NCBI RefSeq assembly: GCF_004361855.1
Contig: NZ_SNWQ01000024.1
Span: forward strand, 1 to 64,000
Source of the DNA: Kribbella caucasensis
GTDB lineage: Bacteria > Actinomycetota > Actinomycetes > Propionibacteriales > Kribbellaceae
Reading direction: 5' to 3'
DNA length: 64,000 nucleotides
Part shown: one piece after another, positions 36,337 to 45,971 of the stretch
How positions within the stretch are numbered: the first letter of the stretch is position 1
Layout: each line of letters opens with the position of its first letter
Program-made: the position numbers and the translations under genes
The notes under the pieces: model-generated
The model's input: only the letters and a program-made list of their open reading frames with translations
What the model was told of the DNA's origin: nothing
The model's database searches: none

Positions 36337-37947
36337 CTACTCGAGGCTGCCGGCGGCGAGTGTGAGGGCGTCCTGCAGGTTGGAGTTCCCCTCGAGGAAC
36401 CCGATGGCTCGGACCTCGTCGGCCCGGGGTCCGGTGTAGCGCAGCACGTAGAGCCCGTTGCGGATGTCGACGACGTAGATCAGGCCGTTGCGGACGATGG
36501 GGAAGCTCCACATGACGACCTTGATCGGGCCGCGGCTGAGCGCCGGATCCTCGAGCGCGACCGAGGCGAGCGGCGCGGGTGAGAACCAGCCGGACTGGGT
36601 AGGGCTGCCCGGATCCTCGATGTCGATCGCTTGGAGGCCGCCGGAGTGCCACGCGTCGAGCGCGACGTTACGCGTCAGCGTGGGGTTGTGCGAGCTGTAG
36701 CTGGTGAACTGCTCAGTTGCGGGGTCGACGGAGGGACGGAATGCCTCGGTGTTCTGAAGCAGCTTGTACTCGCCGAGGATGTGCGGGCGCCTGGGCTGGG
36801 CGACGTTCCACGTCCGTGCCCAGCCCCATGGCCAGCCGAACGCCGGCGTGGTGAACGTCCCGTAGACCTCATCGATCGTCAGCGCGAACGGCCGCCCGGG
36901 GAACGGCACCGCGGAGTGGCTTTCCGCGCAGCCCTCGGCCGTGTGGCCGGCGCAACGGTTGCCCGCGCCCCAGGTCGGGAACGGCGCGGGTGTCAGCAGA
37001 TCGTCGTTCAGGTTCTCGACCGTGCCGGCGGGGATCAGGTTGCGAGCCACCTTGCTGGTGTCGAGAATCCCGAAGCCGCCGCGCAGATACGCGAGGTAGG
37101 TTCGGGTGCCGTCCGCCGATGGAGTCATGGAGTGCAACGCAAGGTCGAAGTCGTAGTTGGCCGGATCGGCCGCACCGGGGAAGAACTGGTTCCAGTTGCC
37201 GCGAGCAACTTCCCTGAAGACGCCCGAGTGGGCCTTGCTGATATCGGTGATGATCAGGTTGGCCGTGGCCGGGTTGGCCGAAGTGGTCGGGGTCGAGAGC
37301 CACAGCAGCGCCCGGGCCGGGTTGGTGGGGTCGATCCAGAGGTACATCTCGTGCGGGAGCCGGGAAGGCGTGTAGGTCGCGATCAGCGGTGGATCGGTCG
37401 GGCTCGCGGCGAGGTCGAAGAAGCGCACGCTGAACCGCTGGTCCGTCTGGGGACAGGCGTGGATGATGCGGCTGCAGCGGAAGTACATGACCATCAGCAG
37501 CTTCTGCTCGGGCCAGACGCGCAGCTCGCGCGCGGTCTGGCCGACGTCTGCCCCGCTCACGAACTCCTCACCCAACTCGCCGACAACCGCGGGCGCGGCC
37601 GGGTCAGCGATGTCGACCACGAGAATGCCAGGGTGAACGTGGGTGCAGGTGCCGTCCGGGTTCGTCGGCTCGAGCACCGGCGTGACGCCGGGCCCGGGGT
37701 CGGAATCGCCGCACGAGTCGGATCCGTCCGAGCGGTTGCCGACATATACGTAGTTGTCGAAGATCGCCGGCGCCGCGTTCATCCCCCGGTTGAAAAGCGG
37801 ATCGTGCCCAACGAGTTCGAAGTTCTGTGAGGTGCCAGGAGTGCCGCCACCCGGACCGATCCCGACACCACCGCTCGCTGTGCCCCCGGCAGTTGCGAAC
37901 AAGGCCACAATGACCACGGCAACCAGCGTTCTGCGCCTCACCACCAT
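36337..37947 (-). CDS. Secreted LVIVD-type beta-propeller protein, 536 aa
   Basis: A signal peptide (RRRTLVAVVIVALFATAGGTA) precedes repeats of the LVIVD kind: ILVVDIADPAAP, GGFGILDTSKVA, TWNVAQPRRP and LQAIDIEDPGSP. Several Cys residues (SDSCGDSD, CSRIIHACP, CAGHTAEGCAES) suggest disulfides suited to an extracellular protein. It ends with VVDIRNGLYVLRYTGP, close to the ending of the protein at 45972. Three start codons (37950, 37947, 37944) sit near GGAGG; 37947 is a compromise. The role is unknown. Confidence 0.82.
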   Translation of the reverse strand: MVVRRRTLVAVVIVALFATAGGTASGGVGIGPGGGTPGTSQNFELVGHDPLFNRGMNAAPAIFDNYVYVGNRSDGSDSCGDSDPGPGVTPVLEPTNPDGTCTHVHPGILVVDIADPAAPAVVGELGEEFVSGADVGQTARELRVWPEQKLLMVMYFRCSRIIHACPQTDQRFSVRFFDLAASPTDPPLIATYTPSRLPHEMYLWIDPTNPARALLWLSTPTTSANPATANLIITDISKAHSGVFREVARGNWNQFFPGAADPANYDFDLALHSMTPSADGTRTYLAYLRGGFGILDTSKVARNLIPAGTVENLNDDLLTPAPFPTWGAGNRCAGHTAEGCAESHSAVPFPGRPFALTIDEVYGTFTTPAFGWPWGWARTWNVAQPRRPHILGEYKLLQNTEAFRPSVDPATEQFTSYSSHNPTLTRNVALDAWHSGGLQAIDIEDPGSPTQSGWFSPAPLASVALEDPALSRGPIKVVMWSFPIVRNGLIYVVDIRNGLYVLRYTGPRADEVRAIGFLEGNSNLQDALTLAAGSLE

Positions 37948-38103
37948 CATCCCCTCCGAAGGAGGCGACACCATTCGACCGTCTGCGCGACCCATGACCG
38001 GGTCTTTGCCCACCCTGATAACAGCTCCATCTGAGCCCTCCCGCAGCAGACAGGTCAAGAGCGAAGCCGGATCAATGCGAATGCGGCGGCCAGGGTTACG
38101 ACC

Positions 38104-38138
38104 GACGGCGCGGGCCGGCGTCGTCGGCCCGCGCCGTC
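38104..38138 (-). terminator. GC hairpin after the third LVIVD gene
   Basis: GACGGCGCGGGCC (38104-38116) pairs perfectly with GGCCCGCGCCGTC (38126-38138) over a 9-base loop. It lies 15 bases beyond the minus-strand stop at 38154. Confidence 0.78.
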
Positions 38139-38153
38139 TGTGCGCCCAGCTCC

Positions 38154-39653
38154 CTATGGGATCGATACGTGGTTGGTCTGCGGGTTGAGGTGGTCCAGCA
38201 TCACCACGGGACCGCGGACCTCAGGCGCGCTCACGTCCCAGATGTAGAGGCCGCGCCTCGTGTCGCTTTCGTAGATGCGCCCGTTGTACCAGTACGACGA
38301 CCAGTCGCCGCCGCGGAAGTTGATACGGCCGCCTGGGCTCGTGTCGGATGGTGGATCAAGCGGGTCGGGATCCATCCAGGCGACCTCGTAGGCGTTCGCC
38401 GGGTCGGTGAAGTCCACAAGCGCCGTACCTGACTGGTATGAACCGTGGACGAGGAGATTCCTCGTCGGGTGCGCGACGACGTTGTAGTTGTGCATCGTGC
38501 AGTTCTCGTACTGGGACTGCGGGCGGGGCAGGACGTGCCGGCCGATCACCTCACCCGTTGCGCCGTCATGGAAGAAGATCGTCTTCATCTCGTCCGTCTG
38601 CACTGAACTGCCGGCTGTGGGCGGGCTGATCGGAGTCCCCGTCGCCTGGCAGCGCGGCAGCGTGCCGCCGCCAGGCTCCCAGCCGGTGACGAGGATCGAG
38701 CCATCCCAACTCCAGGCCGCGGAGTGGAAGCCCGTGACCGTCGGAGCCGTAGTCGCGTAGAGGAACACCGGGTTCTCGAGATCGGAGATGTCGAACACAG
38801 GAACCCCGGGGTTGCCCGCGCAGGCTGCCCGCTTCACCGAGCCGAGGATCACACCCAGGTCGTGGCAGGTGGTGATGACCCGACCGTCTGGCAGCTGGCC
38901 GAGCGAGAACGAGCCGATGACGCTCGCCGAGCCCGGGTCGGACAGCGGAACCTCCACGATGTCCTCACGGTTGAACGGCAAGCCCGGACAACGGTTGCCA
39001 TACTTGCCGGGATTCACTTGGAGACCCGCTCCGCTCACGCTGTTATAGATCAGGACGCGGTCCCGGTCTGAGTCAGGAACCACTGTATGGGTGTGAGATC
39101 CACAGTCGAGAGGGACCGACGCGACGAGTTCGATGTTGCTCAGGTCGCTGATGTCGAAGATCTGGATGCCTTCGAAGCCCGTACACGGCGCAGCCACAGG
39201 TGCGCAGTCGGCGTCGGGCGGATTCCCTGACTGCGCCACGTCAGTGCACTGGTCCGTTCGCTGAGGCGAATCGACCGAGCGGAAGACAAGGTTCCCGTAG
39301 ACTCCGACGTCACCCTGTGGGCTGACGCAGGTGAAGAACGCCCGTTCCACCGGGTTCCCCGGCGCTCTGGCGTCGATGACCCGGAAGCCGTCGTAGCGCC
39401 CCTGGATCACGGTGTCGCCCCAGAACGCCAGATCGGTGTTCCGGGTGTCCCATGGAACATCGCCAGGACCAACGGGCGGCGGACCGGTGACCGCACCTGC
39501 GCGGAGGCTGGAACCAATCAAGTGCATGTTCTGGCTGTGCGGCCGGTCAGCCGTATCGTCCGGCGGCGCAGCCGCAGCCCACAACGGTATGGCCAGGGCA
39601 GTGACGACACCGCAAACGAGCGCCGCTAAGTACCATCCTTTCCAGGCATGCAT
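38154..39653 (-). CDS. Secreted LVIVD-type beta-propeller protein, 499 aa
   Basis: A signal peptide (residues 1-29, ending AIPLWAAAA) is followed by LVIVD-type repeats FRVIDARAPGNP, IQIFDISDLSNI, VPVFDISDLENP, ALVDFTDPANA and LYIWDVSAPEV. Conserved histidines (SHTHTV, TCHDLG, MHNYNVVAHP) cluster as in related surface propellers and might bind a metal; this is inferred. ATG 39653 follows AAGGGGG. The gene diverges from the ECF sigma factor gene across about 150 bases. Confidence 0.85.
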   Translation of the reverse strand: MHAWKGWYLAALVCGVVTALAIPLWAAAAPPDDTADRPHSQNMHLIGSSLRAGAVTGPPPVGPGDVPWDTRNTDLAFWGDTVIQGRYDGFRVIDARAPGNPVERAFFTCVSPQGDVGVYGNLVFRSVDSPQRTDQCTDVAQSGNPPDADCAPVAAPCTGFEGIQIFDISDLSNIELVASVPLDCGSHTHTVVPDSDRDRVLIYNSVSGAGLQVNPGKYGNRCPGLPFNREDIVEVPLSDPGSASVIGSFSLGQLPDGRVITTCHDLGVILGSVKRAACAGNPGVPVFDISDLENPVFLYATTAPTVTGFHSAAWSWDGSILVTGWEPGGGTLPRCQATGTPISPPTAGSSVQTDEMKTIFFHDGATGEVIGRHVLPRPQSQYENCTMHNYNVVAHPTRNLLVHGSYQSGTALVDFTDPANAYEVAWMDPDPLDPPSDTSPGGRINFRGGDWSSYWYNGRIYESDTRRGLYIWDVSAPEVRGPVVMLDHLNPQTNHVSIP

Positions 39654-39803
39654 GAGCGGACCCCCTTCTCCTCTGGAGGTGACCGCCCAGGGGCGGCACG
39701 CCCCCCGCCTCGGAACCGAACGTCGCCGAGATCTACGTCTGCCCTACCATCGAGGTGGAACGAAATCAACGCTCGGCTCTGCTGAGAAATCACTTCCGGA
39801 TCA

Positions 39804-40466
39804 ATGCCCGCCACCGTTCCCCATCGGCTGCGGGAAAGTGCCAGGCGTCCTGCCGTTCGGCGTCTGGGCAGGGACCCATTGAATCCGTGGCAGCTGCTGG
39901 TGCGTACTACCAGCGTGGGCCTCTCCGACGAGTCGCTGCTGGCCGGCCTTGCTTCGGCCGACCCGGATACGGCCGCGGCGTTCGTCCGGAGGTTCCAGGG
40001 CCGGGTGTTCGGTCTGGCGTACGCGATCGTCGGGGATCGGGAGGTGGCGACGGAGGTGGCACAGGAGGCGTTCGTGCGGGCTTGGCGGCACGGCGCGGTG
40101 TACGACGCGCGTCGGGGAACGGTCGCCACCTGGCTGCTGACGATCACTCGAAACCTTGCGGTGGATGCGGCCCGGCTGCGGCGCGCGGTGCCGGTCGACC
40201 CGATGGTGCTCAGCGCGTTGGAGCTGCCGAGCAGCGACCCGGCGCCCGGCGAGGACGTCGTCAGCGCCGCGGAGCTGGACCGGCTGCGTCGCGCACTCGA
40301 TCGACTCCCGGCGGCGCAGCGGCGCTGCCTGCTGCTCTCGGTGTTCCACGGCCTCTCCGGCCGCGAGATCAGCGAGCTGGACGGCGTACCGCTGGGCACG
40401 GTGAAGACGAGGATCCGCACCGCGCTGCTCACGCTTCGGTCATCTCTGGATGTGAGCGATGACTGA
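39804..40466 (+). CDS. ECF-family RNA polymerase sigma factor, up to 220 aa
   Basis: Region 2 (FVRRFQGRVFGLAYAIVGD to ATWLLTITRNLAVDAARLRR) and region 4 (LPAAQRRCLLLSVFHGLSG to VPLGTVKTRIRTALLTLR) are clear, with an acidic linker between, as in ECF sigma factors. ATG 39804 gives 220 residues; GTG 39900 or 39915 would give the more usual 183-188, and none has a strong ribosome site. The stop overlaps the anti-sigma start (ATGACTGA), so the two are coupled. The extracytoplasmic targets may include the surrounding secreted-protein genes, but no shared promoter motif was established. Confidence 0.88.
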   Translation: MPATVPHRLRESARRPAVRRLGRDPLNPWQLLVRTTSVGLSDESLLAGLASADPDTAAAFVRRFQGRVFGLAYAIVGDREVATEVAQEAFVRAWRHGAVYDARRGTVATWLLTITRNLAVDAARLRRAVPVDPMVLSALELPSSDPAPGEDVVSAAELDRLRRALDRLPAAQRRCLLLSVFHGLSGREISELDGVPLGTVKTRIRTALLTLRSSLDVSDD

Positions 40467-41148
40467 CTCCCGGCGGTGCGCAGAGGTGCGGGAGCTGGCG
40501 CACGAGGTGGCGCTCGGCGTGGCGTCGGTCGAAGATCGCGCGTTCGTGCTCGGTCATGTCGCCTCATGCGCGGACTGCCGCGACCACCTTGCCGAGCTGT
40601 CCACTCTCGCCGACGACCTGCTCACCCTGGTCCCGCAGGCTGAGCCGCCCACCGGGTTCGAGACGGCGGTGCTGGGCCGGCTCGGCGGGCCCGCGGTCCC
40701 AGTCCGGCGGGCGTGGCGTCGGCTGCTCGGCCTGGCCGCTGCGCTGCTGCTGGTCGGGTCGGCGTCCGGTGGGGCGGTGTACTGGTCCGGGCATGAGGAT
40801 AGGGAGGCTGCGGCCGGTCTGCGGAGCAGCCTGCAGACGGCGAACGGCCAGTACTTCGTCGCCTTCGCGCTGCGCGATCTCGGCGGCGTGCAGCGCGGTG
40901 CAGTGTTCGGCTACCAAGGCGACCCGGCCTGGATGTTCGTCACGGTGACCGAGGTGCTGCCGCCCGGCCGGTACGCGGTCGAGCTGGTGATCCGCGACGG
41001 CACCTCCCAGCTGCTCGCGGCAGGTGTCGACCTGACCCGATCGCGCGGTTGGGGCGCCGCGATTCCGGTCGCCGTACACGACGCGAGGCTGCTACGCATC
41101 CTCGACGGCGACGGCCGGCTGGTGCTGTCAGCGCGGCTGACTCGCTGA
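40459..41148 (+). CDS. Membrane anti-sigma factor with zinc motif, 229 aa
   Basis: The N-terminus carries the ZAS zinc motif HVASCADC (H33, C37, C40), which in anti-ECF factors holds the sigma factor. A single membrane helix lies at about residues 83-108 (RLLGLAAALLLVGSASGGAVYW). The outer domain is beta-rich (AWMFVTVTEVLPPGRYAVEL) and probably senses an extracellular state. The start overlaps the sigma gene, the standard pairing. Confidence 0.87.
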   Translation: MTDSRRCAEVRELAHEVALGVASVEDRAFVLGHVASCADCRDHLAELSTLADDLLTLVPQAEPPTGFETAVLGRLGGPAVPVRRAWRRLLGLAAALLLVGSASGGAVYWSGHEDREAAAGLRSSLQTANGQYFVAFALRDLGGVQRGAVFGYQGDPAWMFVTVTEVLPPGRYAVELVIRDGTSQLLAAGVDLTRSRGWGAAIPVAVHDARLLRILDGDGRLVLSARLTR

Positions 41149-41218
41149 CAAACCAATCCGCCCGGGCTCCTCCGCCCGTACTACCTAGGGAGCTCTCGTC
41201 CACAGTGGGGTGATCGTC

Positions 41219-42901
41219 ATGCGCCGTACACCGAACCTGCCCGTGTTCCGGCTCCTGGTCGCGGCGGTGATGGCGCTCAGCGTCCTACCCGGCGGGACCG
41301 CTGTGGCCGCCGCCGACACCGACGCCCCACAGGTGGTCCGCTTCCACGGCGGGGGCTACGACCGGGCCGACTCACTCGCGATCGACGCAGCAGGCAACGC
41401 ATACGTCGGCGGTTCCGTGGACAGCGCCAGCGGCGGCTCCACGTTCGCGGTGGTCAAGCTGAGCCCGCAGGGCACCGTGCTGTGGACCGGCCGGTACAGC
41501 GGGTCCCGCGGCGGAGTCGGCGGCAGCGCCCTGGCCGTCACCGCCGACGGCGCGGGCAACGTGTACGCCGCCGGATGGACCGGTGATGGGGTCATCTTCA
41601 ACAACAACATCGACTACCTGGTGGTGAAGCTCGGCCCCGACGGTGCCGAGCGCTGGGCACAGCGGTACGACGGCCCGGCCCAGGGCTTCGACCAGGCCAC
41701 CGAGGTGGCGGTCGACGGGACTGGGAGCGTCTACGTCAGCGGGTTCTCCTACGGCCAGAACCAGGGCCAGGCCTTCGACTGGACGACCCAGAAGTACAGC
41801 GCCACCGGCGCGCTGCTGTGGGAGCGCCGGCACAGCGGACCGGGGTCGAACGACGACCGGGTCGCCGACCTGATGCTCGCGCCGGACGGCAACCTCGTCG
41901 TCACCGGCTTCACCAAGAACACCGGCGACGGGCTGACAAACGACCTGGAGACGCTCACCTACGACCCGGCCGGGAACATCGTCTGGCAGGCCCGCTGGAC
42001 CGACACCGCCGGAAGCCACGAGACGCCGGCGGACCTTGACATCGATGCCGCGGGCCGGATCACGGTGACCGGTACGACGGCCGAGAGCGCCAGCCCGTAC
42101 GCCGTGCCGACACCGATCACGCTGCGCTACGACCGCACCGGGGCCCTGCTGCAGACGATCCGGGCCGGCGGGGCGAGCGTCGACGCCGACAGTTCTGGTG
42201 CGTTCGTGCTCGCCGGGTTCTTCCTCGAGCCGCCGGGAGTGTCGTCGGTCGCCAGGTACGACGCGACCGGCGCCCGGGTGTGGTCGACCCCGCTCATGGT
42301 GAATGCCGAGGACGCGCTGTCCGGGCTGTCGGTCGGGTCCGACTCGGCCGGGGCGGTGACGCTGGCCGGAACCGTGAGGAACGTGTTCGTGCACAACGAC
42401 GACTACCTGACGGTGCGCTACGCCCCGGACGGCCGGGAGCTGTGGCGGCACCGGTTCAACGGCCCGGTCGGTGGGGACGACCGGGTCGCCGGGCTCGCTG
42501 TCGATGGTGCCGATACCGCGGTGGTGACCGGCACCTCGTGGAACGGCTACTTGTCGTACAAGGGCACGGCCGACGACATCGTGACGCTGCGCTTCCCCGC
42601 CGCGGCCGCGCCGACGCTGGTGGCCCCCAGCAATCTGACCGCGACCGGGGTGTCGGTAAGCCAGATCCGGCTGACCTGGCAGGACAACGCAGGCACTGAG
42701 GACGGATTCCGGATCGAGCGCTGCCAGGGCATCGGCTGCGCCGGGTTCGTACAGGTCGCCACCGTCGGGCACGATGTGACGGCCTACACCGACGGCGGGC
42801 TGGCGCGGAACACCCAGTACAGCTACCGGGTCCGCGCGTTCGACGCCGACGAGGTCTCGGCGTACTCGAACACTGCCACCGGCAAGACCCGACGGCGCTG
42901 A
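41219..42901 (+). CDS. Secreted beta-propeller protein with C-terminal FnIII domain, 560 aa
   Basis: A signal peptide (to about residue 35) precedes SBBP-like propeller repeats, each roughly 50-70 residues: DAAGNAYVGG, DGAGNVYAAGWTG, DGTGSVYVSGFS, APDGNLVVTGFT, DAAGRITVTGTT and DGADTAVVTGTSW. Residues about 470-558 are a fibronectin type III domain (APSNLTATGVS, IRLTWQDNA, YSYRVRAFDADEVSAYS). The protein is extracellular; its binding target is unknown. ATG 41219 has GGGG 8 bases upstream; GTG 41210 is an alternative. It follows the sigma/anti-sigma pair on the same strand by 70 bases and may be one of its targets. Confidence 0.8.
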   Translation: MRRTPNLPVFRLLVAAVMALSVLPGGTAVAAADTDAPQVVRFHGGGYDRADSLAIDAAGNAYVGGSVDSASGGSTFAVVKLSPQGTVLWTGRYSGSRGGVGGSALAVTADGAGNVYAAGWTGDGVIFNNNIDYLVVKLGPDGAERWAQRYDGPAQGFDQATEVAVDGTGSVYVSGFSYGQNQGQAFDWTTQKYSATGALLWERRHSGPGSNDDRVADLMLAPDGNLVVTGFTKNTGDGLTNDLETLTYDPAGNIVWQARWTDTAGSHETPADLDIDAAGRITVTGTTAESASPYAVPTPITLRYDRTGALLQTIRAGGASVDADSSGAFVLAGFFLEPPGVSSVARYDATGARVWSTPLMVNAEDALSGLSVGSDSAGAVTLAGTVRNVFVHNDDYLTVRYAPDGRELWRHRFNGPVGGDDRVAGLAVDGADTAVVTGTSWNGYLSYKGTADDIVTLRFPAAAAPTLVAPSNLTATGVSVSQIRLTWQDNAGTEDGFRIERCQGIGCAGFVQVATVGHDVTAYTDGGLARNTQYSYRVRAFDADEVSAYSNTATGKTRRR

Positions 42902-43138
42902 CCGCCGGCCTGCGGTGGGCAACCGCCTTGTGGAAAGGTCCGTCACCAGCTCGCGACCCGTGCCGCCCTGCGAAGTGGGTGCTTGATCCCTGTTGACGCC
43001 GACCGTGCCCGGAGTGAAGATCCGCTCAAGCGACCAGTGTGTCCGTAGGACTAGAGGATCGCATGCGCGCGAAGACTGCCTCCCGAGCGGCCGCTTGGGG
43101 ATACGCTGAGGAGGCAGAAGGTTTGGGCGTGGTGCGAA

Positions 43139-43456
43139 GTGACGCAGCAATATCTCGCCGGCGAGCTGTCGCTGCTTCTGGCGCAGCTGCGGGCGGCGGC
43201 GACTGACGAAGCCTCGGCCCGCGACGTCTTCGGTTTGCGCCGGGAGGCCGAGACACTGCCGCTGAGCGCCCTGGTATCGGTGACGATCCGTGCGATCGCA
43301 CGTGCCGACTTGATGTGCTGGGACTCGGTGGCCCGGGGAGACACAGCGGCCTTCGATCGTCAGGCCGCGGCCGCCGCCAAACTGCATGAGTTCGGCGTCT
43401 GCGCCGGCCTACTGGCGGGCGTCTCGCTTTCGCAGCCACCGTCGAGCAAGAGGTAG
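43139..43456 (+). CDS. Small helical protein coupled to acetyl-CoA synthetase, 105 aa
   Basis: A soluble, Ala-rich, largely helical protein (LSLLLAQLRAAATDEASARDVF; ALVSVTIRAIARADLMCWDSV; FDRQAAAAAKLHEFGVCAGLL) with two Cys and no signal. I do not recognise a family. Its stop is 4 bases before the acs start, so it is translationally coupled and may assist or regulate the synthetase. GTG 43139 lacks a strong ribosome site; GAGGAGG lies further upstream at about 43109. Confidence 0.65.
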   Translation: MTQQYLAGELSLLLAQLRAAATDEASARDVFGLRREAETLPLSALVSVTIRAIARADLMCWDSVARGDTAAFDRQAAAAAKLHEFGVCAGLLAGVSLSQPPSSKR

Positions 43457-43460
43457 AGCC

Positions 43461-45575
43461 ATGGCCGCACGACCGGAGGATCAGGTATCCGAGGCGCAGA
43501 TCGCCGTTCACTGGCGGGAGGAGGCGTACTACTCGCCGCCACCACAGTTCATTGCGCAGGCGAACGCGGCTTACCCGGACATCCTCGAGCGCTTCAGCGA
43601 GCAGCGCTTCCCTGATTGCTTCAAGGAGTACGCGGACCTGCTCACGTGGGACTCCTACTGGCACACCACGCTGGACACCAGCAAGCCGCCGTTCTGGAAA
43701 TGGTTCGTCGGTGGTCGCCTGAACGCCTGCTACAACTGCGTCGACCGGCACCTGCGGACCAGCCGGAACAAGGCGGCCATCATCTGGGTTCCCGAACCGG
43801 AATCCGAGGACACGAAGGCGATCACCTACCAGGAGCTGTACCGGCAGGTGAACGAGTTCGCGGCGCTGCTGCGAGATCACTGCGGGGTCAAGACCGGCGA
43901 CCGGGTGACCTTCCACCTGCCGATGGTTCCAGAACTTCCCGTGTCCATGCTGGCGTGCGCTCGGCTGGGCGCCATCCACTCCGAAGTGTTCGGCGGCTTC
44001 AGTGGCGCAGCGTGTGGTGGCCGGGTCGCCGACTCCCAGAGCCACGTCCTGGTGACGATGGACGGCTACCACCGCAACGGTGAGTTGGTCGATCACAAGG
44101 TCAAGGCCGATGAGGCCGTCGAAACCGCCCGCGAGCTCGGTCACGAGGTGGACAAAGTCCTGGTCTGGCGGCGGAATCCCGGCAGCTACGCGTCGCAGAG
44201 TCCGATGGTCGAGGGCCGCGATGTCTTCGTGGACGAGCTGCTGCCCGACTACCGCGGCACGGTGGTCGAGCCGGTGTCGATGCCCGCCGAGGCGCCGCTG
44301 TTTCTGATGTACACCAGTGGTACGACGGGACGGCCGAAGGGCTGCCAGCACTCCACCGGCGGATACCTCGCTTACGTGGCCGGCACCTCGAAGTACTACC
44401 AGGACATCCACCCCGAGGACACGTACTGGTGCGCAGCGGACATCGGGTGGATCACCGGGCACTCCTACATCGTCTACGGACCCCTCGCGCTCGGTGCGAC
44501 GAGCGTCATGTACGAGGGCGTCCCGACGTACCCGGATGCCGGCCGGGTCTGGCGGATCGCCGAACGACTCGGGGTGAACATCTTCCACACCGCGCCGACG
44601 ACGATCCGGATGCTGCGCAAACTCGGCCCGGACGAGCCGAACAAGTACCACTATCACCTCAAGCACATGACCACGGTGGGCGAACCGATCGAGCCCGAGG
44701 TATGGCGCTGGTACCACGACGTGGCCGGCAAGGGCGAGGCGGTCGTCGTCGACACGTGGTGGCAGACCGAGACCGGCGGCTTCCTGGGCAGCACCCTGCC
44801 CGCGCTGCAGCCGATGAAGCCGGGCAGCTGCGGGCCCGGGGTCCTCGGCATCTACCCGGTGATCTACGACGAGGAGGGCAGCGAGGTCGAGGCGGGCAGC
44901 GAGCGGGCCGGCAACATCTGCATCCGCAACCCGTGGCCGGGAATCTTCCAGACGATCTGGGGACAGCCCGACCGATTCGTGCAGATCTACTACCAGAAGT
45001 ACTGCCGGAATGCCGACAGCCAGGACTGGCGCGACTGGCCGTACTTCGCCGGCGACGGCGCCACGCAGGCAGCCGACGGGTACTTCCGGATCCTCGGCCG
45101 CGTCGACGATGTGATCAACGTCGCCGGCCACCGGCTGGGAACCAAGGAACTCGAATCCGCCTGCCTGACCGTCGACGAGATTGCCGAGGCCGCCGCGGTC
45201 CCAGTCATGGACGAGGTGCGCGGCCGAGCGGTCGAGATGTACGTCGCACTGAAGCCCGGTGTTGCCCCGAGCAAAGACATCGAGGCCACGGTGGCCGAGG
45301 CCATCGTCCGCGAAATCGGCAAGATCGCCCGGCCCAAGCACGTGTGGATCGTCGCCGACATGCCCAAGACACGCTCGGGAAAGATCATGCGGCGGGTGAT
45401 CGCCGGCATCTCCAACTTCACCGACGTCGGCGACGTCTCGACCCTCGCCAATCCGGAGATCGTCGACGACATCCGGCACCGGATCCAGAGCGAGAAGCTC
45501 GCCCACGGTGAGGTGCCCCGCGAACTGACCCCACAGGAAGCCGAGGAGGTCAAGGCGTTCGGCCACACCGACTGA
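43461..45575 (+). CDS. acs: Acetate--CoA ligase (AMP-forming), 704 aa
   Basis: A full-length acetyl-CoA synthetase. It has the N-terminal ACAS block (HWREEAYYSPPPQFIAQAN), ATP-binding P-loop YTSGTTGRPKG (about 283), WWQTETGG, the hinge region GRVDDVINVAGHRLGT and the C-terminal PKTRSGKIMRR with catalytic Lys641, the residue commonly acetylated to switch the enzyme off. It makes acetyl-CoA from acetate, ATP and CoA in the cytoplasm. ATG 43461 has AGAGG upstream. The sequence at 420-430 (DIGWITGHSYIVYGPL) is typical of Acs. It is an ordinary metabolic gene within a region of secreted proteins. Confidence 0.9.
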   Translation: MAARPEDQVSEAQIAVHWREEAYYSPPPQFIAQANAAYPDILERFSEQRFPDCFKEYADLLTWDSYWHTTLDTSKPPFWKWFVGGRLNACYNCVDRHLRTSRNKAAIIWVPEPESEDTKAITYQELYRQVNEFAALLRDHCGVKTGDRVTFHLPMVPELPVSMLACARLGAIHSEVFGGFSGAACGGRVADSQSHVLVTMDGYHRNGELVDHKVKADEAVETARELGHEVDKVLVWRRNPGSYASQSPMVEGRDVFVDELLPDYRGTVVEPVSMPAEAPLFLMYTSGTTGRPKGCQHSTGGYLAYVAGTSKYYQDIHPEDTYWCAADIGWITGHSYIVYGPLALGATSVMYEGVPTYPDAGRVWRIAERLGVNIFHTAPTTIRMLRKLGPDEPNKYHYHLKHMTTVGEPIEPEVWRWYHDVAGKGEAVVVDTWWQTETGGFLGSTLPALQPMKPGSCGPGVLGIYPVIYDEEGSEVEAGSERAGNICIRNPWPGIFQTIWGQPDRFVQIYYQKYCRNADSQDWRDWPYFAGDGATQAADGYFRILGRVDDVINVAGHRLGTKELESACLTVDEIAEAAAVPVMDEVRGRAVEMYVALKPGVAPSKDIEATVAEAIVREIGKIARPKHVWIVADMPKTRSGKIMRRVIAGISNFTDVGDVSTLANPEIVDDIRHRIQSEKLAHGEVPRELTPQEAEEVKAFGHTD

Positions 45576-45971
45576 ACGCCGGCACGATCGCTCGGCCGAC
45601 AGTGCGGGTCTCACGAAACCCCCAGGGCGGTTCGGACGGAGACGGCGGTGCTGGCCGCTGTCGCGGCGGGTGACGTCACGATCACCCAGGTTGCCGAGAA
45701 CGACTTCAAGTGCCCGATCCAGTTCTGACTCTCCACCGGCTCCGGTCTGCGCGACTGGCCACCTCTCGTTGACCTCGCCGTACAGGACGAGCAATCTGGG
45801 GGCAGACGCACGCCCACGCGACAACGACGACCGGTGGATTGCTGCTCTGCGAACAGGAGGTGGATACCAGACCTGCGTCCTGCGATGGCTGGCGCGACCG
45901 ATCCCACTCCAGCCCGTGCGTCGGTACCGGCCGCCGACTCGTTCCGTACGAGGCCGAGGGAGGGACCTACG
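45576..45971. other. 396-base gap, possible gene remnant
   Basis: No convincing complete gene is seen. A short plus-strand frame near 45650-45728 encodes AAGDVTITQVAENDFKCP and stops, resembling the tail of a protein domain with no start or body, so it may be a remnant. The rest holds the leader of the next gene, whose GGGAGGG ribosome site is at about 45958. Confidence 0.35.

Noticed and set aside
43026..45824. 932-codon minus-strand open frame
   Set aside because: It is antisense to acs, lacks any domain motif and has an Asp/Val/Gly-rich shadow composition.
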